From: Sipunculus nudus
Taxonomy: Eukaryota; Annelida; Sipuncula; Golfingiida; Sipunculidae
Assembly (NCBI GenBank): GCA_026874595.1
Contig: CM049312.1
Span: 78,221,429-78,285,428 of the forward strand
Direction of reading: 5' to 3'
Length of the DNA stretch: 64,000 nucleotides
The notes under the pieces were generated by a model that was not told where the DNA came from, did not search any database, and saw only the letters and a program-made list of their open reading frames with translations. A program made the translations under genes and the position numbers. Numbering within the stretch: position 1 is the first letter of the stretch; each line of letters begins with the position of its first letter. This document shows positions 22,776-35,155 of this stretch, piece by piece.

Positions 22776-22846
<71 letters not shown>
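22775..22846. repeat. (TA)n microsatellite
   Basis: Uninterrupted TA dinucleotides. Long YIYIYI ORFs on both strands here are translation of the repeat. Confidence 0.9.
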
Positions 22847-22850
<4 letters not shown>

Positions 22851-24160
22851 TTACCTGTAAATCCCATTGGGTTATATTAAACGCATCATCTGTCCTCTAT
22901 CTTAGTAATAATTCGTAAACATAATCTGTATATACTGTATTTAAAGGAGGCTATCCCAGGTCCATTTTCTGTCATAATTTCATTTTATTTCCCGATAGCT
23001 TGTCTCTATAGTTTTGCGAAAGTGAAAGTTGACATGGTTCATATATGGAGCAATTACGACACGAAAAATTAGGGTTCTACAGATAATTTTAGTTTATACT
23101 TTATATCAATACCTTAAGGATAACATAAATCGAAATAATTAGTTTTCTTTGTTGTTCATCTGAAATACATTATGCCTTGCTGTTAAATGCTGAAATATAA
23201 TTATCATATCAGCAATATTATCATGTTTTTCGTTTCTACTCCTCACTTCAGAGTTATCATATCCTTTGTACATCAAAAAGGAATCACATTCTCGGATGTT
23301 CCAAAGTAAGGGGAGGAATACCTTTCTATCCCTTTCAAGGAGACGGAGGCGTTATGATGAGACGAATACCTTTCCAATTCCTAGACGACAGGTATCTTGC
23401 ATTTAACATTGACATTTAGTCATACTTACCATGGCATCTGTAAAAGCAGTGCAGACTCGCTATCAATTTACTGATTGGTCTGTGATTAGACTTCCGTCAA
23501 GTAAACTTTCATCCCCGAGGCAAAAAAAAAAATACAATATAATAAGCCAAATTATGCAGTGTTCAATCAGTGTTCAACCTTTCGTTTGTGTGTATACACA
23601 TTTGTGTAGTTTACTATAATATTGAAATACATGTAAAATAAACAGCTGGCTTTGTGCTTATAAAATTATAGTAATCATTACCTTTGCACATGCTTAAGTA
23701 AACCTGAACTCTATAAAACAATCTACTTGCATTATCATAAATACTGGACGTGAGTTTCAAGCCAGTTCCTGAAAGAGAATCACTCGGCAATTCTTTACCA
23801 CTCGATGAAGAGCAAGGTTTGCAATCAATCAGTTTCATGATTTCCGTAGTCCGACATAAGAGCTATTTCTGTCACGAGGAGTATCAGCCCTGCTATTATT
23901 ATATTTGGCGAATCAAGTTAAAAAAAAATGCGGCACCCTTTTTTTTAAATAGTTTTGTGCATAGAGTTAAATCGAAAATAACATGATATTTAAGCCATCA
24001 ATTACTAACTACGTCATAAAGAAATTAGTGTGAAAACGTTAGGTAGAGTGTGATAACGATAAATTATAAAAATACTGTTTTAAGTCAGACTGTAAAGAGA
24101 AACGGAACTCTAAAATACCAAAATTGAAATAACTCTTATATTAGGACATGCACACCGAAA
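22847..24160. other. Intergenic
   Basis: No gene, RNA or element recognised. AT-rich with several short ORFs lacking family features. Confidence 0.4.
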
Positions 24161-24559
24161 TTTATTTTTTTTACATTAGATAAATATAAACCTATAATAA
24201 ATCAGAGCACTTACATGGATTGGGAGAGTTACATATATATGTGGTTCGCAAATTTCAATAAAACATTTTTTTCAGAGTAAAAATTATAAACAAAAATTTT
24301 AAGCAAAAGCCATTCTTCTTTGTTGTGCAAAGCGGAGAAGAATAGGGGTTTGTACGTGAGAGCCATTAATCAATATGCAAATCTAAAAATTAAAAAAAAT
24401 ATATATATTCCTGCATAGCCTTGAATTATGTTGTATACCATTCCAGAATAAATGTGTCTTCTCGAGATGATACAGGCATGAAAAATATTGAGAAAAGATT
24501 TAATGCATTTTAAGAATGAAAATCAAACGCCTATCACAACACACGAACTGTCATGGATA

Positions 24560-25127
24560 AGTCCATTTATGATCCTTTTACTGTGCAAACTCTTTATCTA
24601 CATCAAATATTTGTAAAGCGTTGTTTTTTATGCTTTGGGTTGCTGATTTTGTCCACGAAATGTATAGAACTTATCTCTATACGCGTTTGTATAGGCTGAC
24701 AACTGACCAACTGATCCAATGTGTTGAACAAGACAGACTCGCATTTTGTGTATCCACGGGAAATTCACTCTATGACATCACAGAGGTCCTATGCCGAAGA
24801 ATTGGAAACAATAATGCATGTTGCAAATAAAGCTCTTTGCAAAGAGAGTTTTTAGCAGGCTTCTGGTTGCTTCATTCGATGCATTTCCTTGTATGCCTCC
24901 CCTCCTGTTTCTCATCCTTCCAATACAAGGTTAAATTATACAGACAGAGCAAAATAATATACAAGTATCGGCTGCTCAAAAATGTACGGCACACAATTTT
25001 TTCCTCTATTTCGCCTCTATATTTCTTCATGTTTTGGCCTTATATTCAGCTATTATTATTATTATTATTATTCAGATTTACCTTTGCATGCTTGTAGGTT
25101 GCCCTGGGCACAGGTCAAAGAATCTCT

Positions 25128-25174
<47 letters not shown>

Positions 25175-25391
25175 ACTGTTAACTTTTACATACATAGTTT
25201 GGTGGCTACAATCAGTCGTACCGTCAGGGGAGAGGTCATAGGCATTAAATCATGAAGAACGCAGTATACTAACAAATCCAGCCTCGCGCCCAAAATATAT
25301 AATGAGGGGTCTTCCATCTGATTTAACTACACGTTGACTTGCTTTGAGCAACGAATCCACAAATGAACCCACATCTTCAATGTCATCTGAA
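24560..25391 (-). pseudogene. P450 relic: intron 3 and exon 3 (unit 1)
   Basis: The minus strand of about 25265-25391 reads, in one frame, DDIEDVGSFVDSLLKASQ and SDGRPLI, matching exon 3 of the intact P450 genes (GNEDARSFVDSLLEASKRE, DGRSLI). The I-helix end is degraded. Sequence at 24560-24830 resembles intron 3 of the intact gene (about 32820-32960). Other exons are not found nearby, so the gene is dead. Confidence 0.65.
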
Positions 25392-25515
25392 GGAATAATA
25401 AGCTCCATTATAACGGACGTATGTTCAATACACTAAGTTAATTATCGATTGAATTTTTTTTGGTGTTAGCAGGTCCTAATGGAATATATATTTGCACAAC
25501 TTGCTTATCCTTTTT

Positions 25516-26440
25516 AGCCCTCAGCCCTTAGGCTGATGGGCTATTGTCTTCACCCAAGCTGTCCGTCAGTCCGTCCTGCGTCCGCTTACCTTAACTTGTG
25601 AGCGGGATATCTCTAAAAGGATTCACCATAGGAATTTTACTTCTTCGGTGAAGATGTATATCGAAAAAATCTCGGTCAAATTCAAAGATGGGTGACCTTG
25701 ACCTATTGACGTTTTAGAGCTGATTACAGAAAAATACTTAGAAGCTTATTTCCCAGAAACCATTGAGTGGATTCTCACAAAACTTACTATGGTCATTGGG
25801 ACTGCTGGTTTGTACCTGCTGCACAAGTTTGGTGGCGCCATCTACAATTTCTGATTTTTAATGAATTTTTATCGTTTTTTTTAAACTTTTGCTTTGTGAG
25901 CGGGATATCTCTTTGAGGATTCACCATAGGAATTTTATTTCTTCAGTGGAGATGTATTTCGACAAAATCTCGGTCAAGTTTGAATATGGGAGACCTTGAC
26001 ATATTTTTCCACAATTTAGAGCTGATTATAGAAAAACACTTAAAAGCTTAATTCTCAAGAGCAATCGGGTGGATTTTCACAAAACTTACTATAGTCATTG
26101 GGACTGATGGTTTGTACCTGCTGCACAAGTTTGGTAGCGCCACCTACAATTTCTGATTTTTAAGAATTTTTATCGGATTTTTCAAATTTGGACTTGTGAG
26201 CGGGATATCTCTTAAAGGATTCGCCGCAGGAATTTTATTTCTTCGGTGAAGATGTATATTTACAATATCTCGGTAAGTTCAAAGATGGGTGACCTTGACC
26301 TATTTTTCTATGAATTAGAGCTGATTAGAGAAAAATACTTAATTCTCAGGAGCTATTTGATGTATTTTCGCAAAACTTAGTATGATCATTTGGACCAATG
26401 GTCTGTACCTGCTGCACAAGTTTGGAAGCGCCACCTACAA
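25516..26440 (+). mobile_element. Truncated Helentron-like element (unit 1)
   Basis: It starts AGCCCTCAGCCC after a T-run and carries three tandem monomers of about 300 bp (starting near 25594, 25897 and 26200). It is cut off at the junction of the local tandem duplication, so the 3' terminus is missing. Confidence 0.55.
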
Positions 26441-26708
26441 ACTTCTGGTAGCTTCATTCGATGCATTTCCTTGTATGCCTCCCCTCCTGTTTCTCATCCT
26501 TCCAATACAAGGTTAAATTATACAGACAGAGCAAAATAATATACAAGTATCGGCTGCTCAAAAATGTACTTTTATGTCTCCAAATAAATCCTAATAACTT
26601 TTTTTACGACAATGCGAGATAACTATTCGATATCTTTGTAATACCGGCACACATTTTTTTCATCTATTTCGCCTCTATATTTCTTCATGTTTTGGCCTTA
26701 TATTCAGC

Positions 26709-26748
<40 letters not shown>

Positions 26749-26802
26749 ATTTACCTTTGCATGCTTGTAGGTTGCCCTGGGCGCAGGTCAAAAGATCTCT
26801 TA

Positions 26803-26833
<31 letters not shown>

Positions 26834-26923
26834 ACTGTTAACTTTTACATACATAGTTTGGTGGCTACAATCAGTCGTACCGTCAGGGGAGAGGTCATTG
26901 GCATTAAATCATGAAGAACCCAG

Positions 26924-27051
26924 TATACTAACAAATCCAGCCTCGCGCCCAAAATATATAATGAGGGGTCTTCCATCTGATTTAACTGCACGTTGACTTG
27001 CTTTGAGCAACGAATCCACAAATGAACCCACATCTTCAATGTCATCTGAAG
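26924..27051 (-). pseudogene. P450 exon 3 relic (unit 2)
   Basis: Nearly identical to the relic at 25265-25391 through the local tandem duplication. It shows the same degraded SFVDSLLKASQ segment. Confidence 0.6.
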
Positions 27052-27173
27052 GAATAATAAGCTCCATTATAACGGACGTATGTTCAATACACTAAGTTAA
27101 TTATCGATTGAATTTTTTTTTGGTGATAGCAGGTCCTAATTGAATATATATTTGCACAACTTTCTTATCCTTT

Positions 27174-28347
27174 TTAGCCCTCAGCCCTTAGGCTGATGGG
27201 CTATTGTCTTCATCCAAGCTGTCCGTCAGTCGGTCCTGCGTCCGCTTACCTTAACTTGTGAGCGGGATATCTCTAAAAGGATTCACCATAGGAATTTTAC
27301 TTCTTCGGTGAAGATGTATATCGAAAAAATCTCGGTCAAATTCAAAGATGGGTGACCTTGACCTATTGACGTTTTAGAGCTGATTACAGAAAAACACTTA
27401 GAAGCTTATTTCCCAGAAACCATTGAGTGGATTCTCACAAAACTTACTATGGTCATTGGGACTGCTGGTTTGTACCTGCTGCACAAGTTTGGTGGCGCCA
27501 TCTACAATTTCTGATTTTTAATGAATTTTTATCGTTTTTTTTTTAAACTTTTGCTTTGTGAGCGGGATATCTCTTTAAGGATTCACCATAGGAATTTTAT
27601 TTCTTCAGTGGAGATGTATTTCGACAATATCTCGGTCAAGTTTGAATATGGGAGACCTTGACATATTTTCCCACAATTTAGAGCTGATTATAGAAAAACA
27701 CTTAAAAGCTTAATTCTCAAGAGCAATCGGGTGGATTTTCACAAAACTTACTATAGTCATTGGGACTGATGGTTTGTACCTGCTGCACAAGTTTGGTAGC
27801 GCCACCTACAATTTCTGATTTTTAAGAATTTTTATCGGATTTTTCAAATTTTGACTTGTAAGAGGGATATCTCTTAAAGGATTCGCCGTAGGAATTTTAT
27901 TTCTTCGGTGAAGATGTATATTTACAATATCTCGGTAAGTTCAAAGATGGGTGACCTTGACCTATTTTTCTATGAATTAGAGCTGATTAGAGAAAAAAAC
28001 TTAATTCTCAGGAGCTATTCGATGGATTTTTGCAAAACTTAGTATGATCATTTGGACCAATGGTCTGTACCTGCTGCACAAGTTTGGAGGCGCCACCTAC
28101 AATTTCCGGATTTAAATGAATTTTTATCGGATTTTTCAAGTTTGGCCTTGTGAGCAGGATATCTTCTAAAAGCATTAGGTGGATTATTATGAAACATGGT
28201 ACATACCTCTCCAGTTTAAATTTATAACTGAGACATGTACAGATATACATTCATGAGAGAACAAATATTTTGTACTTGTTACTGTTACCCCCTATAAACA
28301 CTGTTCTTTTGGCTGAGGGCTTTTGTCAGCTTCTGTTGATATTCTAG
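27174..28347 (+). mobile_element. Helentron-like non-autonomous element (HINE type)
   Basis: Subterminal inverted repeats AGCCCTCAGCC (27176) and GGCTGAGGGCT (28311-28321) enclose three full and one partial tandem monomers of about 300 bp. Near the end is a small hairpin (GCTGA, 9-nt loop, TCAGC), followed by CTAG at 28344-28347. Copy 2 of the segmental duplication has the uninterrupted site at about 49200-49206 (CCTTTTT joined to ATTCTTTGC), so insertion fell within a T-run. Subterminal repeats, CTAG end, tandem core and TT target are features of Helentrons and their non-autonomous derivatives. No coding capacity. Confidence 0.6.
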
Positions 28348-28349
28348 TT

Positions 28350-29160
28350 ATTCTTTGCATACCGAGACAACCACGGCAGTCGATGTCAAAAACTCCCATA
28401 CGCTAGTTATCTGTAATATTCAGTAAGAAGAATCACCAAGATAGATAGTGTGTGTGTGTGAAAAAGCTTATGAACAAGGGAACGACTGGCTGAACAACTT
28501 TAATCATTCTTTGATGTAGATCACTCCAAATTTTATTAATGACATGGAACATCATTGAAAAAAAGTAGTTCGCTCATTTAAAGAGAAAGTGGCTGAACAA
28601 TTTAACAAATCCTCATAACATAAATAATCACAAACCAGGCACATACATTAAAATATTTATATCGAGCGGGATTATAATATAATTTGGATGTCATTGTCAT
28701 TTCCGACGTTCGTGTCTCTTGTGTTTAACTGAAGGATAACCATATCCATGCTTCTTGTTCTCATTTATAAAGTAATGTAATCATAAATATATTTTATGTT
28801 AAAGTGCTATGAAGTCTGCACATATAAATTTTCTAACTTCCCCGGGGACAGGGTGTAAATATAAACGCCGTCAGCAAAATGTATATTGTGGGATGAATAT
28901 ATGAGTTTTGCATGATTTCAGGTGATATTTACTGTGTCGCTCCGGGTATTTTTTTATCTGAGGAAAAAAATGCATAGCGTGCAAGTGCTGGAGACAGCCT
29001 TGCATCAAGAAGAAAGAAGCCGAACAAGAATATAAAAACCTTATAGTATACATCATTATGTAAAATGGATCATACACACAACATTGGACCATGTTTAAAT
29101 ACCCGAATTTTAATGTCAGATATCATTGAAATAAATGCAAAATTCGAAATTCCGTCTGGG
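28350..29160. other. Non-coding, paralogous to 49205-49960
   Basis: Similar throughout to the matching region of copy 2. No exon recognised. The 73-aa ORF on the minus strand (28871-29092) is not preserved as the same protein in copy 2. Confidence 0.45.
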
Positions 29161-29199
29161 GAAATGAACATACAACTTCCGCATTAACAACTCGTGTGC

Positions 29200-29480
29200 A
29201 GGTATTTTGCTTCTCTGGACACGAATCACTGGGCATTCCACCTACAATATGTGTCTACTGCTCCATTGTCGTACTTCACACAAACCCCTTTCATTTAGTG
29301 TCCTTGGTCCTTAACCTAACCGGTGACCGGTACAACCCATTAAGTTCACGTGGAATCCACGTGTAAACAAGGTCAGGTATCATTATACCCAGGCTGTAAA
29401 TATACCACAGGCTGGGCTGGTACACTTCGGTACATAATTATGTTGGTCTGATCAGGATTTATCTGTTGACCAGCGATAGG
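29200..29480 (-). promoter_or_regulatory. Conserved upstream block of the relic P450 (copy 1)
   Basis: Similar to 36540-36790, 50000-50290 and 58860-59090. In all four the block sits to the right of a minus-strand P450 unit. Its core here is AGTGTCCTTGGTCCTT (29297-29312), a decayed form of an inverted repeat. Promoter or enhancer role is inference from position and conservation. Confidence 0.4.
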
Positions 29481-30044
29481 AACTGTCCATATAAACCCAA
29501 CAGTTAGGGTAAAGGGTTACATTCACGGATGTTTCATATATATTGAGCGTTAACGAGATGGTCAAGTACATACGTCATCATATAAGTAACAATGAATACT
29601 GGTGCCGTTTCGATAGTTGGTTTGTCTGATTGCAACTAAATGCAAAAGGTAATGACGAAATCGTTGTGGAATCTTGGGGATGGTAAAGGTAATAGCCAAT
29701 GAATTCATCATATTTTTGTGGTCATATAGATTATCATCAACCTTTTTCTTTCAAAAGCTTCTTCCTTTTCAAAGTCTTGTTTCTTTTTTGTCCCCTAGTT
29801 TCAGCTGGCCATTGGTAGGACTTGGGGCTTTGCCTACTCTTCCATTCAAAAACGTGACACTCTATTACGCTGGACGTTAAATTTAGATAAAGAGACAACA
29901 GCTTTTTAGCTACATGGTTTAGATCAGTGAATCATGACACGTTCCGTCCACAGGCACGTATTAAATCTGTCGATTGATTTAATATATTTGTCTGAGATAG
30001 ATTATCAAAGTTTTAGTAATATGTACCATGGATAAAGGCTGATT

Positions 30045-30255
30045 CTAGTCCCGTGAGACAATTCTGCAGATAAATCCCTTTGGACACACTGCCAACGTAA
30101 GTTCAAAATCTCGCGGGTCACATGACGGAAGATCCTGGCCCTCTACAGGGAGGAACGAGAACTTTTGCCACAAAGTGGCAATGAACAGGAAAACTCTGTG
30201 TTTTGCGAATGTTTCTCCCACACACGACCGTGGTCCTCCTCCAAACGCCATTAAC
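30045..30255 (-). CDS. P450 copy 1 exon 6: heme-binding loop and C-terminus
   Basis: 211 nt, acceptor TCCTAG, with FGGGPRSCVG and a terminal RIVSRD stop. No AATAAA is evident within 100 bp after the stop, unlike copy 2. Confidence 0.88.
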
Positions 30256-33200
30256 CTAGGAAAGGTCAGAATTAAAATGAGCGGAACGCACATATGTGAT
30301 TTTGTGTACATTTAACCAATAAAACTGGTAACAGGGCAGAAGGAAGTCAAGTGTGGACATTATAATGAAAAAAAAATAAACATTTATAACAAGGAACTTA
30401 TAGTCAACACAGAATTAATCCAAGTACACATTCTGAATCAAACTGACACCTGCGCCCACGTCCTAATAAGATTATATTGAAAATATCTGAGAGAATAATT
30501 ACTACTCACACTTTTCGTATATTAAAATGCTCAAAGAATTACGAAGATTTATTCATATACGAATGCTCAAAAACTTTCTTGGCAAGAATGAGTTTTTAAC
30601 TTTTCTACCCACTTGCTCCTCTTTGGGTGATTTACAGGAAGAAACTTTCCATCTTTGTCCAGAAACCGCTCAGGTTTGAATTTCCATGGCTCTTCCCAGT
30701 CCTTGTTATGATGTGCTTCCCACAGATTCATAATCACCTACCGAATACATGTATTGATAAAGACGTATTAATAAGAAATTACGTTTTTCGAGCACTGTGC
30801 CTACCGATGAAAACACAATGAATTATTTGATTAACCGCTCGCGTAGTAAGAAAGGATATTTGCTCATATTAAGCTAGACCTCTGTTAAACACGCAAACAC
30901 ATTTAAGCCTTATTTGTAACACTGATTTATTGCAGATTTCTCAGCCTTAGCACATAGTGTACGTTACCAGTTTCGTCTTCAGGGTACAAATGTATATTAA
31001 TGATACCAACTCTCCAAAATGGATATTGAATTATTTGACCGGATTTTCGTGTTCTGTGTCCGTTATATTTGACCAAACTTTAAGTCTATTTATAAATGTA
31101 TTATGCTTTTTTATTTAAAATTTTTCTGAATACCGATAGACTGAGATAAATGTTTTTCCAAGGTTATTAATACCCTTTGTTCAAGACAAAATTAAAAAAA
31201 AAAAGTCAGCCCTTAGCATCAAATATCAAGGGGACACAAACATTGTGTATGATTGTTTTAAAACTCACACGGAGAGGCGGACAGACAGATAGCTCAAAGC
31301 TTATTCAATCCACTCTACTTTTAGAGGCAAATATAAAACCAAATCTGAATGAAATCGAAGAAACTAAAGTGTGATGACTGACAACAAATTATATCAGACA
31401 GAGCAACAAACTGACAGTCTGAATGTAATCCCTTTGAAGTTACCCAAACAAAAAATCCACTAAACCAAATTTAAATGAAACATTTAGGACTGTTCTCGTT
31501 CGAAAATGCTATTATCTTTTTATCTTATTTTTAATTATTATTACAGCAAAAGCCGTGTTGTAAACGATATTGGCTAGTTATGGTACAATATTAGCTCTTT
31601 GGTTTTATTACTATTACGGCCGCTTTTTAATGCAATATTGGCCGTTATTTCAAGACAAAATATAGTACCTAAAACGCATGATAATTTTTTGGGGGAGATT
31701 TTGAGAACTTTAACAAACATATTCCATACCGGCGTTCCCCTGTCAATATCATAACCTCCCAATGTAGTATCCCTTGTGGCAGCTCGAGGGATCAGTCCTC
31801 CTACAGAGACATATCTCTGTATCTCAGTAAAGATGGCGTTGGTGTAGTGCATGTCTGTTCTGTGATGTACTGATGGCATCTGACTCCGTCCAATAACAGT
31901 GTCAATCTCCTCCTGTAGTTTCTTTTGGATTTCAGGATAATGCAGGGAGATCAGCATCAAAGAGGACACAGTTGAAAATGTTGTCATCACACCTAAAACA
32001 ATCCGAATAAATTATAAATGATTTAAACAATTTTAAGTCATAGTGTGCATAACGTTTATTTTATCATAATATATATCGAGACTTTCAAATAAATCCGTTA
32101 TAAATGAAACTATTCCTGAAAATACCTATCAATTATTAACTTAGTCACAAAGCTTAGGTTATAAAAGCAAAATGTATGAATTTCAAGAGAAGGCGGAAGT
32201 CCAATATTAAGATGCATCCATACCTGGTGTTTTTTTTAACTAGATAAATATTCACCTTGATGAAATCACAGTTTATATTGGTGGTATAGTCTTCATAATA
32301 AAAAAAAACAGTTAATGAATGCAAACGACAGTTCGGTTTATTGTAGAGAGCAGAGAAGCAAGTGACACTACAGGAAGGCTTATAGACCGACCAAGTCGAT
32401 GCAAAGGTAAAAACATAATTCCTCCCACTAACAGAACCTTCAAACTTACTTTGCCGAGTCGCAAACCTTAGAACCGGAGCTGCCACCTCGCGGCAAATTA
32501 TATAACTAAAGTACCGCCTTCTGACTGATTGATTCAGTGATAAGAGCTGGTACTGAGTACGTCTGTCAGTACATGGAAAAACGTTTAATATTAAGCATTT
32601 TAGTAGTAAACGTAAATATTAAAGCCCAGTCAGGACTAGAAGACGTATATAGATGACAAACTTTGCAAAATAAGGAGTAATGTGATGCAGTTTCAAGATT
32701 TTCATTTGCTATGAGAATTTAAACGCTATCAACAATCTATATTGCTAGTCCTGTTATTTCGCAAACGCCCGTATGTCGAATCTTGTAGGCCCCTGTTTAC
32801 CGCTTTGTCTTCGCCTTGTATTTATAGAGCGCTGTTTGTTTTGGATTGGCTTGCTCTGTTTGGTCATTCTGCATTTGGTTGGCTAACTGATCAAGTGACT
32901 CAGCTGGTTGACCTAGATAGTCTCTCATGTTTATTTACGTGGGTAAATTCACCCTGCGGCACCAATAAACCAGTTCTTATTTAGCGAGTTGGATATACAT
33001 GTTGTTAATAAAGCGCTGAGTGAAAAAAAAAGTTTTTGACTGGCTACCAGTTGCATCATAACCACGTTGCGTTTATATACATGTCTACACCAATACTCAG
33101 CAAACTTAACTTTGAAGATATAGCCAGAACGAAACACACTGTATGCTGCCGCTGTTTACAAAACAACAGATGTCTAGACGAAAAATCAGTACTTTAGGTA

Positions 33201-35155
33201 CCCAAATTATTCTTCTCCGGCCCTTCTGTATATTTTGTAATACATGTATTTTTCAGATATTGTCTAAGTGATCACTATTTCCGTTGCTGTTAAAAATCTC
33301 TAGATCCGGCCAACCTTTTTTCCTTCATTTTATTAGCTTTTATATGCAACTTTTGGTGGATAAACAAAAAAACATAAGGTCAAGGCTGATGTAATGGGCA
33401 TCTAAAGATAAAGACAGCAAATAAGTTAAAGTTACCTGCTGTGAATAAATCCAGCATCGCTCCCAAAATAGATTCTTCAGGGATCAGGGATCTTCCATCT
33501 GGTTTCAATTCCCGTTTACTGGCTTCGAGTAACGAATCCACAAATGAACGAGCATCTTCGTTCCCATAACGCATCTAAAGTAATAAAATACACCTTTATC
33601 ATTGCTTCCCTCTAAATCTATAGCGTGAAGTAGAATCATAATACTAGTAGTATTCTAGATATAAATGTTTCATCTTTAATCTGAAAGCAGGTTCCCCTGG
33701 AATATATACTCGCAGTTAGCTTACTTTTGATTCCTTGTATACCGGGAGGAGCACCGCATCACGGACCTTCATAAATCGTCTTATATATTTAACGTTTTTG
33801 ATTGGCAGCCAACGAAGAAAGGGAAGGAGGTCCAGTTCGGCCCCGAATCCAGGCGTCATGCACCCCAGCTGACGTTCTGCCATTTCTGAAATATCTTTAG
33901 CTTCCTTTGAACCTCTTTCGACTCCTCGGCCCATAATCTAGCAAAAAAGCAACAAGATACTGTCAGCATTTGTTTTCGTCTGCATTTAACGCTTATAATT
34001 ACTTGTTATTTTTCACAGCAGTCATAGCATAGTATTTTGCATTAAAACGAATTAGTCTCTCTGATAATATGTATTATATCTACAAGATTCTGATAACGTC
34101 ACTTCTAGATTACTCATATATATATTATATTTATTATATATAATATATATGATATATGTAATATATATTATATAGATATTATTTATATTTATTATATACA
34201 TATATTTATTGATATTGATATATGATTTGTAATCTAGGCTTTTAGGAACGCGGGCGATAAGCGTCTCTGACGCTGGAAACTTTTTACGTCCGCTTTCTTT
34301 CGAAGCGTCCGATTGGACGCGCGAATAACTGGCTTTAGGACCTTAAAGCAGCCAATGACCGTTATCAGCTGCATCAAACGAACCTGTCAGTGTTGTAAAC
34401 ACCAGGCTGATAACTGAGGTATTCATTTTTCTATAAGCATATATTCATATAATTACACAATTTTAAATCGAATTACCATTTTTACAAAGAAAACGTCAAC
34501 GATGTTTTTGTTCAAATTTTTATGCCTAACGCATAAGAAATTTTATCGTATTCTAAATGTAAGCCATGGCATATTCTAAAACAAGCCATCACGACTACTC
34601 TCTTACCAAGCAGGCTATTATGTTTGTCAAGGCTAATCTTAGTTCTGGTTGGGGGTTCACCGGTACACCTCCGGTTATATCATAGGTTTCCACCAGTTTC
34701 TCTAGTTCATTTTGGATCAGCTCCTCTACTTCTTTGCTGCCTTCACCATAAGTCTTTATACTATGATGGACGGCTTTCCGCAGCATGGACCACATTTTCC
34801 CATACGGAGCAAAGGCCAGATCATGTGCGTGGTATGTTGAGACTTCAACTGCATATGATGACCTTGACCGGCCTGCGAAGTCTTCTCCCTTAGTCACTAG
34901 TGCTTCGTGGATCAGTTCGGACGAATTTACGACGACGGATTTAGATCCAAACATACTGATGCTGAATATATCTCCATTCTTTTCTGCCAATTTCGACAGC
35001 CCCTGGTGTATACCGTTAGGTTGAAGTTGCAGCACGTTGCCGAGAAAAGGCAGGCCTGGCGCCACGGGGGGTCTTTTCCGTTTCCGTTCTTTCAGCCATG
35101 TATACACGTAGGAAATGATGACAACCACGGCCACAGATATCACAAACTCCCACAT
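30045..35155 (-). CDS. Cytochrome P450, clan 2 (CYP17/CYP1-like), 6 exons, copy 1
   Basis: Exons 35155-34607, 33937-33725, 33574-33436, 31992-31730, 30737-30613 and 30255-30045 join in frame (1,500 nt, 499 aa, a normal microsomal P450 length). Visible in order: N-terminal membrane anchor and KERKRKRPP stop-transfer with the proline-rich hinge. Then come I-helix LFTAGVMTTFS, K-helix EIQR, FKPERF and heme loop FGGGPRSCVG with the cysteine ligand. These enzymes are ER-bound heme monooxygenases that use NADPH-P450 reductase; the substrate cannot be told. The I-helix has Met where Asp/Glu is usual. TTATTACAG just before the first codons suggests an upstream non-coding exon. The closest look-alikes by motif are CYP17/CYP1-type sequences (inference). 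Confidence 0.88.
30613..30737 (-). CDS. P450 copy 1 exon 5: PERF region
   Basis: 125 nt, acceptor GGTAG, with VIMNLWEAHH and FKPERF. The donor AA|GTGGGT was chosen because it leaves phase 2, needed to enter exon 6 in frame. Confidence 0.75.
31730..31992 (-). CDS. P450 copy 1 exon 4: I-helix to K-helix
   Basis: 263 nt. Begins with the VMTTFS part of the I-helix and includes ExxR as EIQR. Ends RGTP before donor GTATGG, phase 0. This exon and about 75 bp of flanking intron are far more similar to copy 2 than exon 1 is. Confidence 0.85.
33436..33574 (-). CDS. P450 copy 1 exon 3: start of I-helix
   Basis: 139 nt from MRYGNEDARSF to LFTA plus the first base of the I-helix glycine. Donor GTAACT, phase 1. 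Confidence 0.85.
33725..33937 (-). CDS. P450 copy 1 exon 2
   Basis: 71 codons, phase 0-0, acceptor GCTAG and donor GTAAGC. Encodes the F-G region with LDLLPFLRWLPIK. Confidence 0.85.
34607..35155 (-). CDS. P450 copy 1 exon 1: membrane anchor to B/C region
   Basis: 183 codons from MWEFVIS, the Met shared with copy 2. A Met 14 codons upstream lies beyond a likely splice acceptor. It ends ...IIACL before donor GTAAGAG, phase 0. Confidence 0.85.

Larger units (their letters stand above)
24860..28130. repeat. Local tandem duplication, about 1.58 kb unit
   Basis: Unit 1 (24860-26440) and unit 2 (from 26441) both begin ACTTCTGG/GCTTCTGG-TTCATTCGATG. Both contain the (TTA)n and (CA)n tracts, the relic P450 exon 3 and the Helentron-like element. 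Unit 1 ends inside its copy of the element. Copy 2 of the segmental duplication (48.4-49.2 kb) has only one such unit. Confidence 0.7.
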
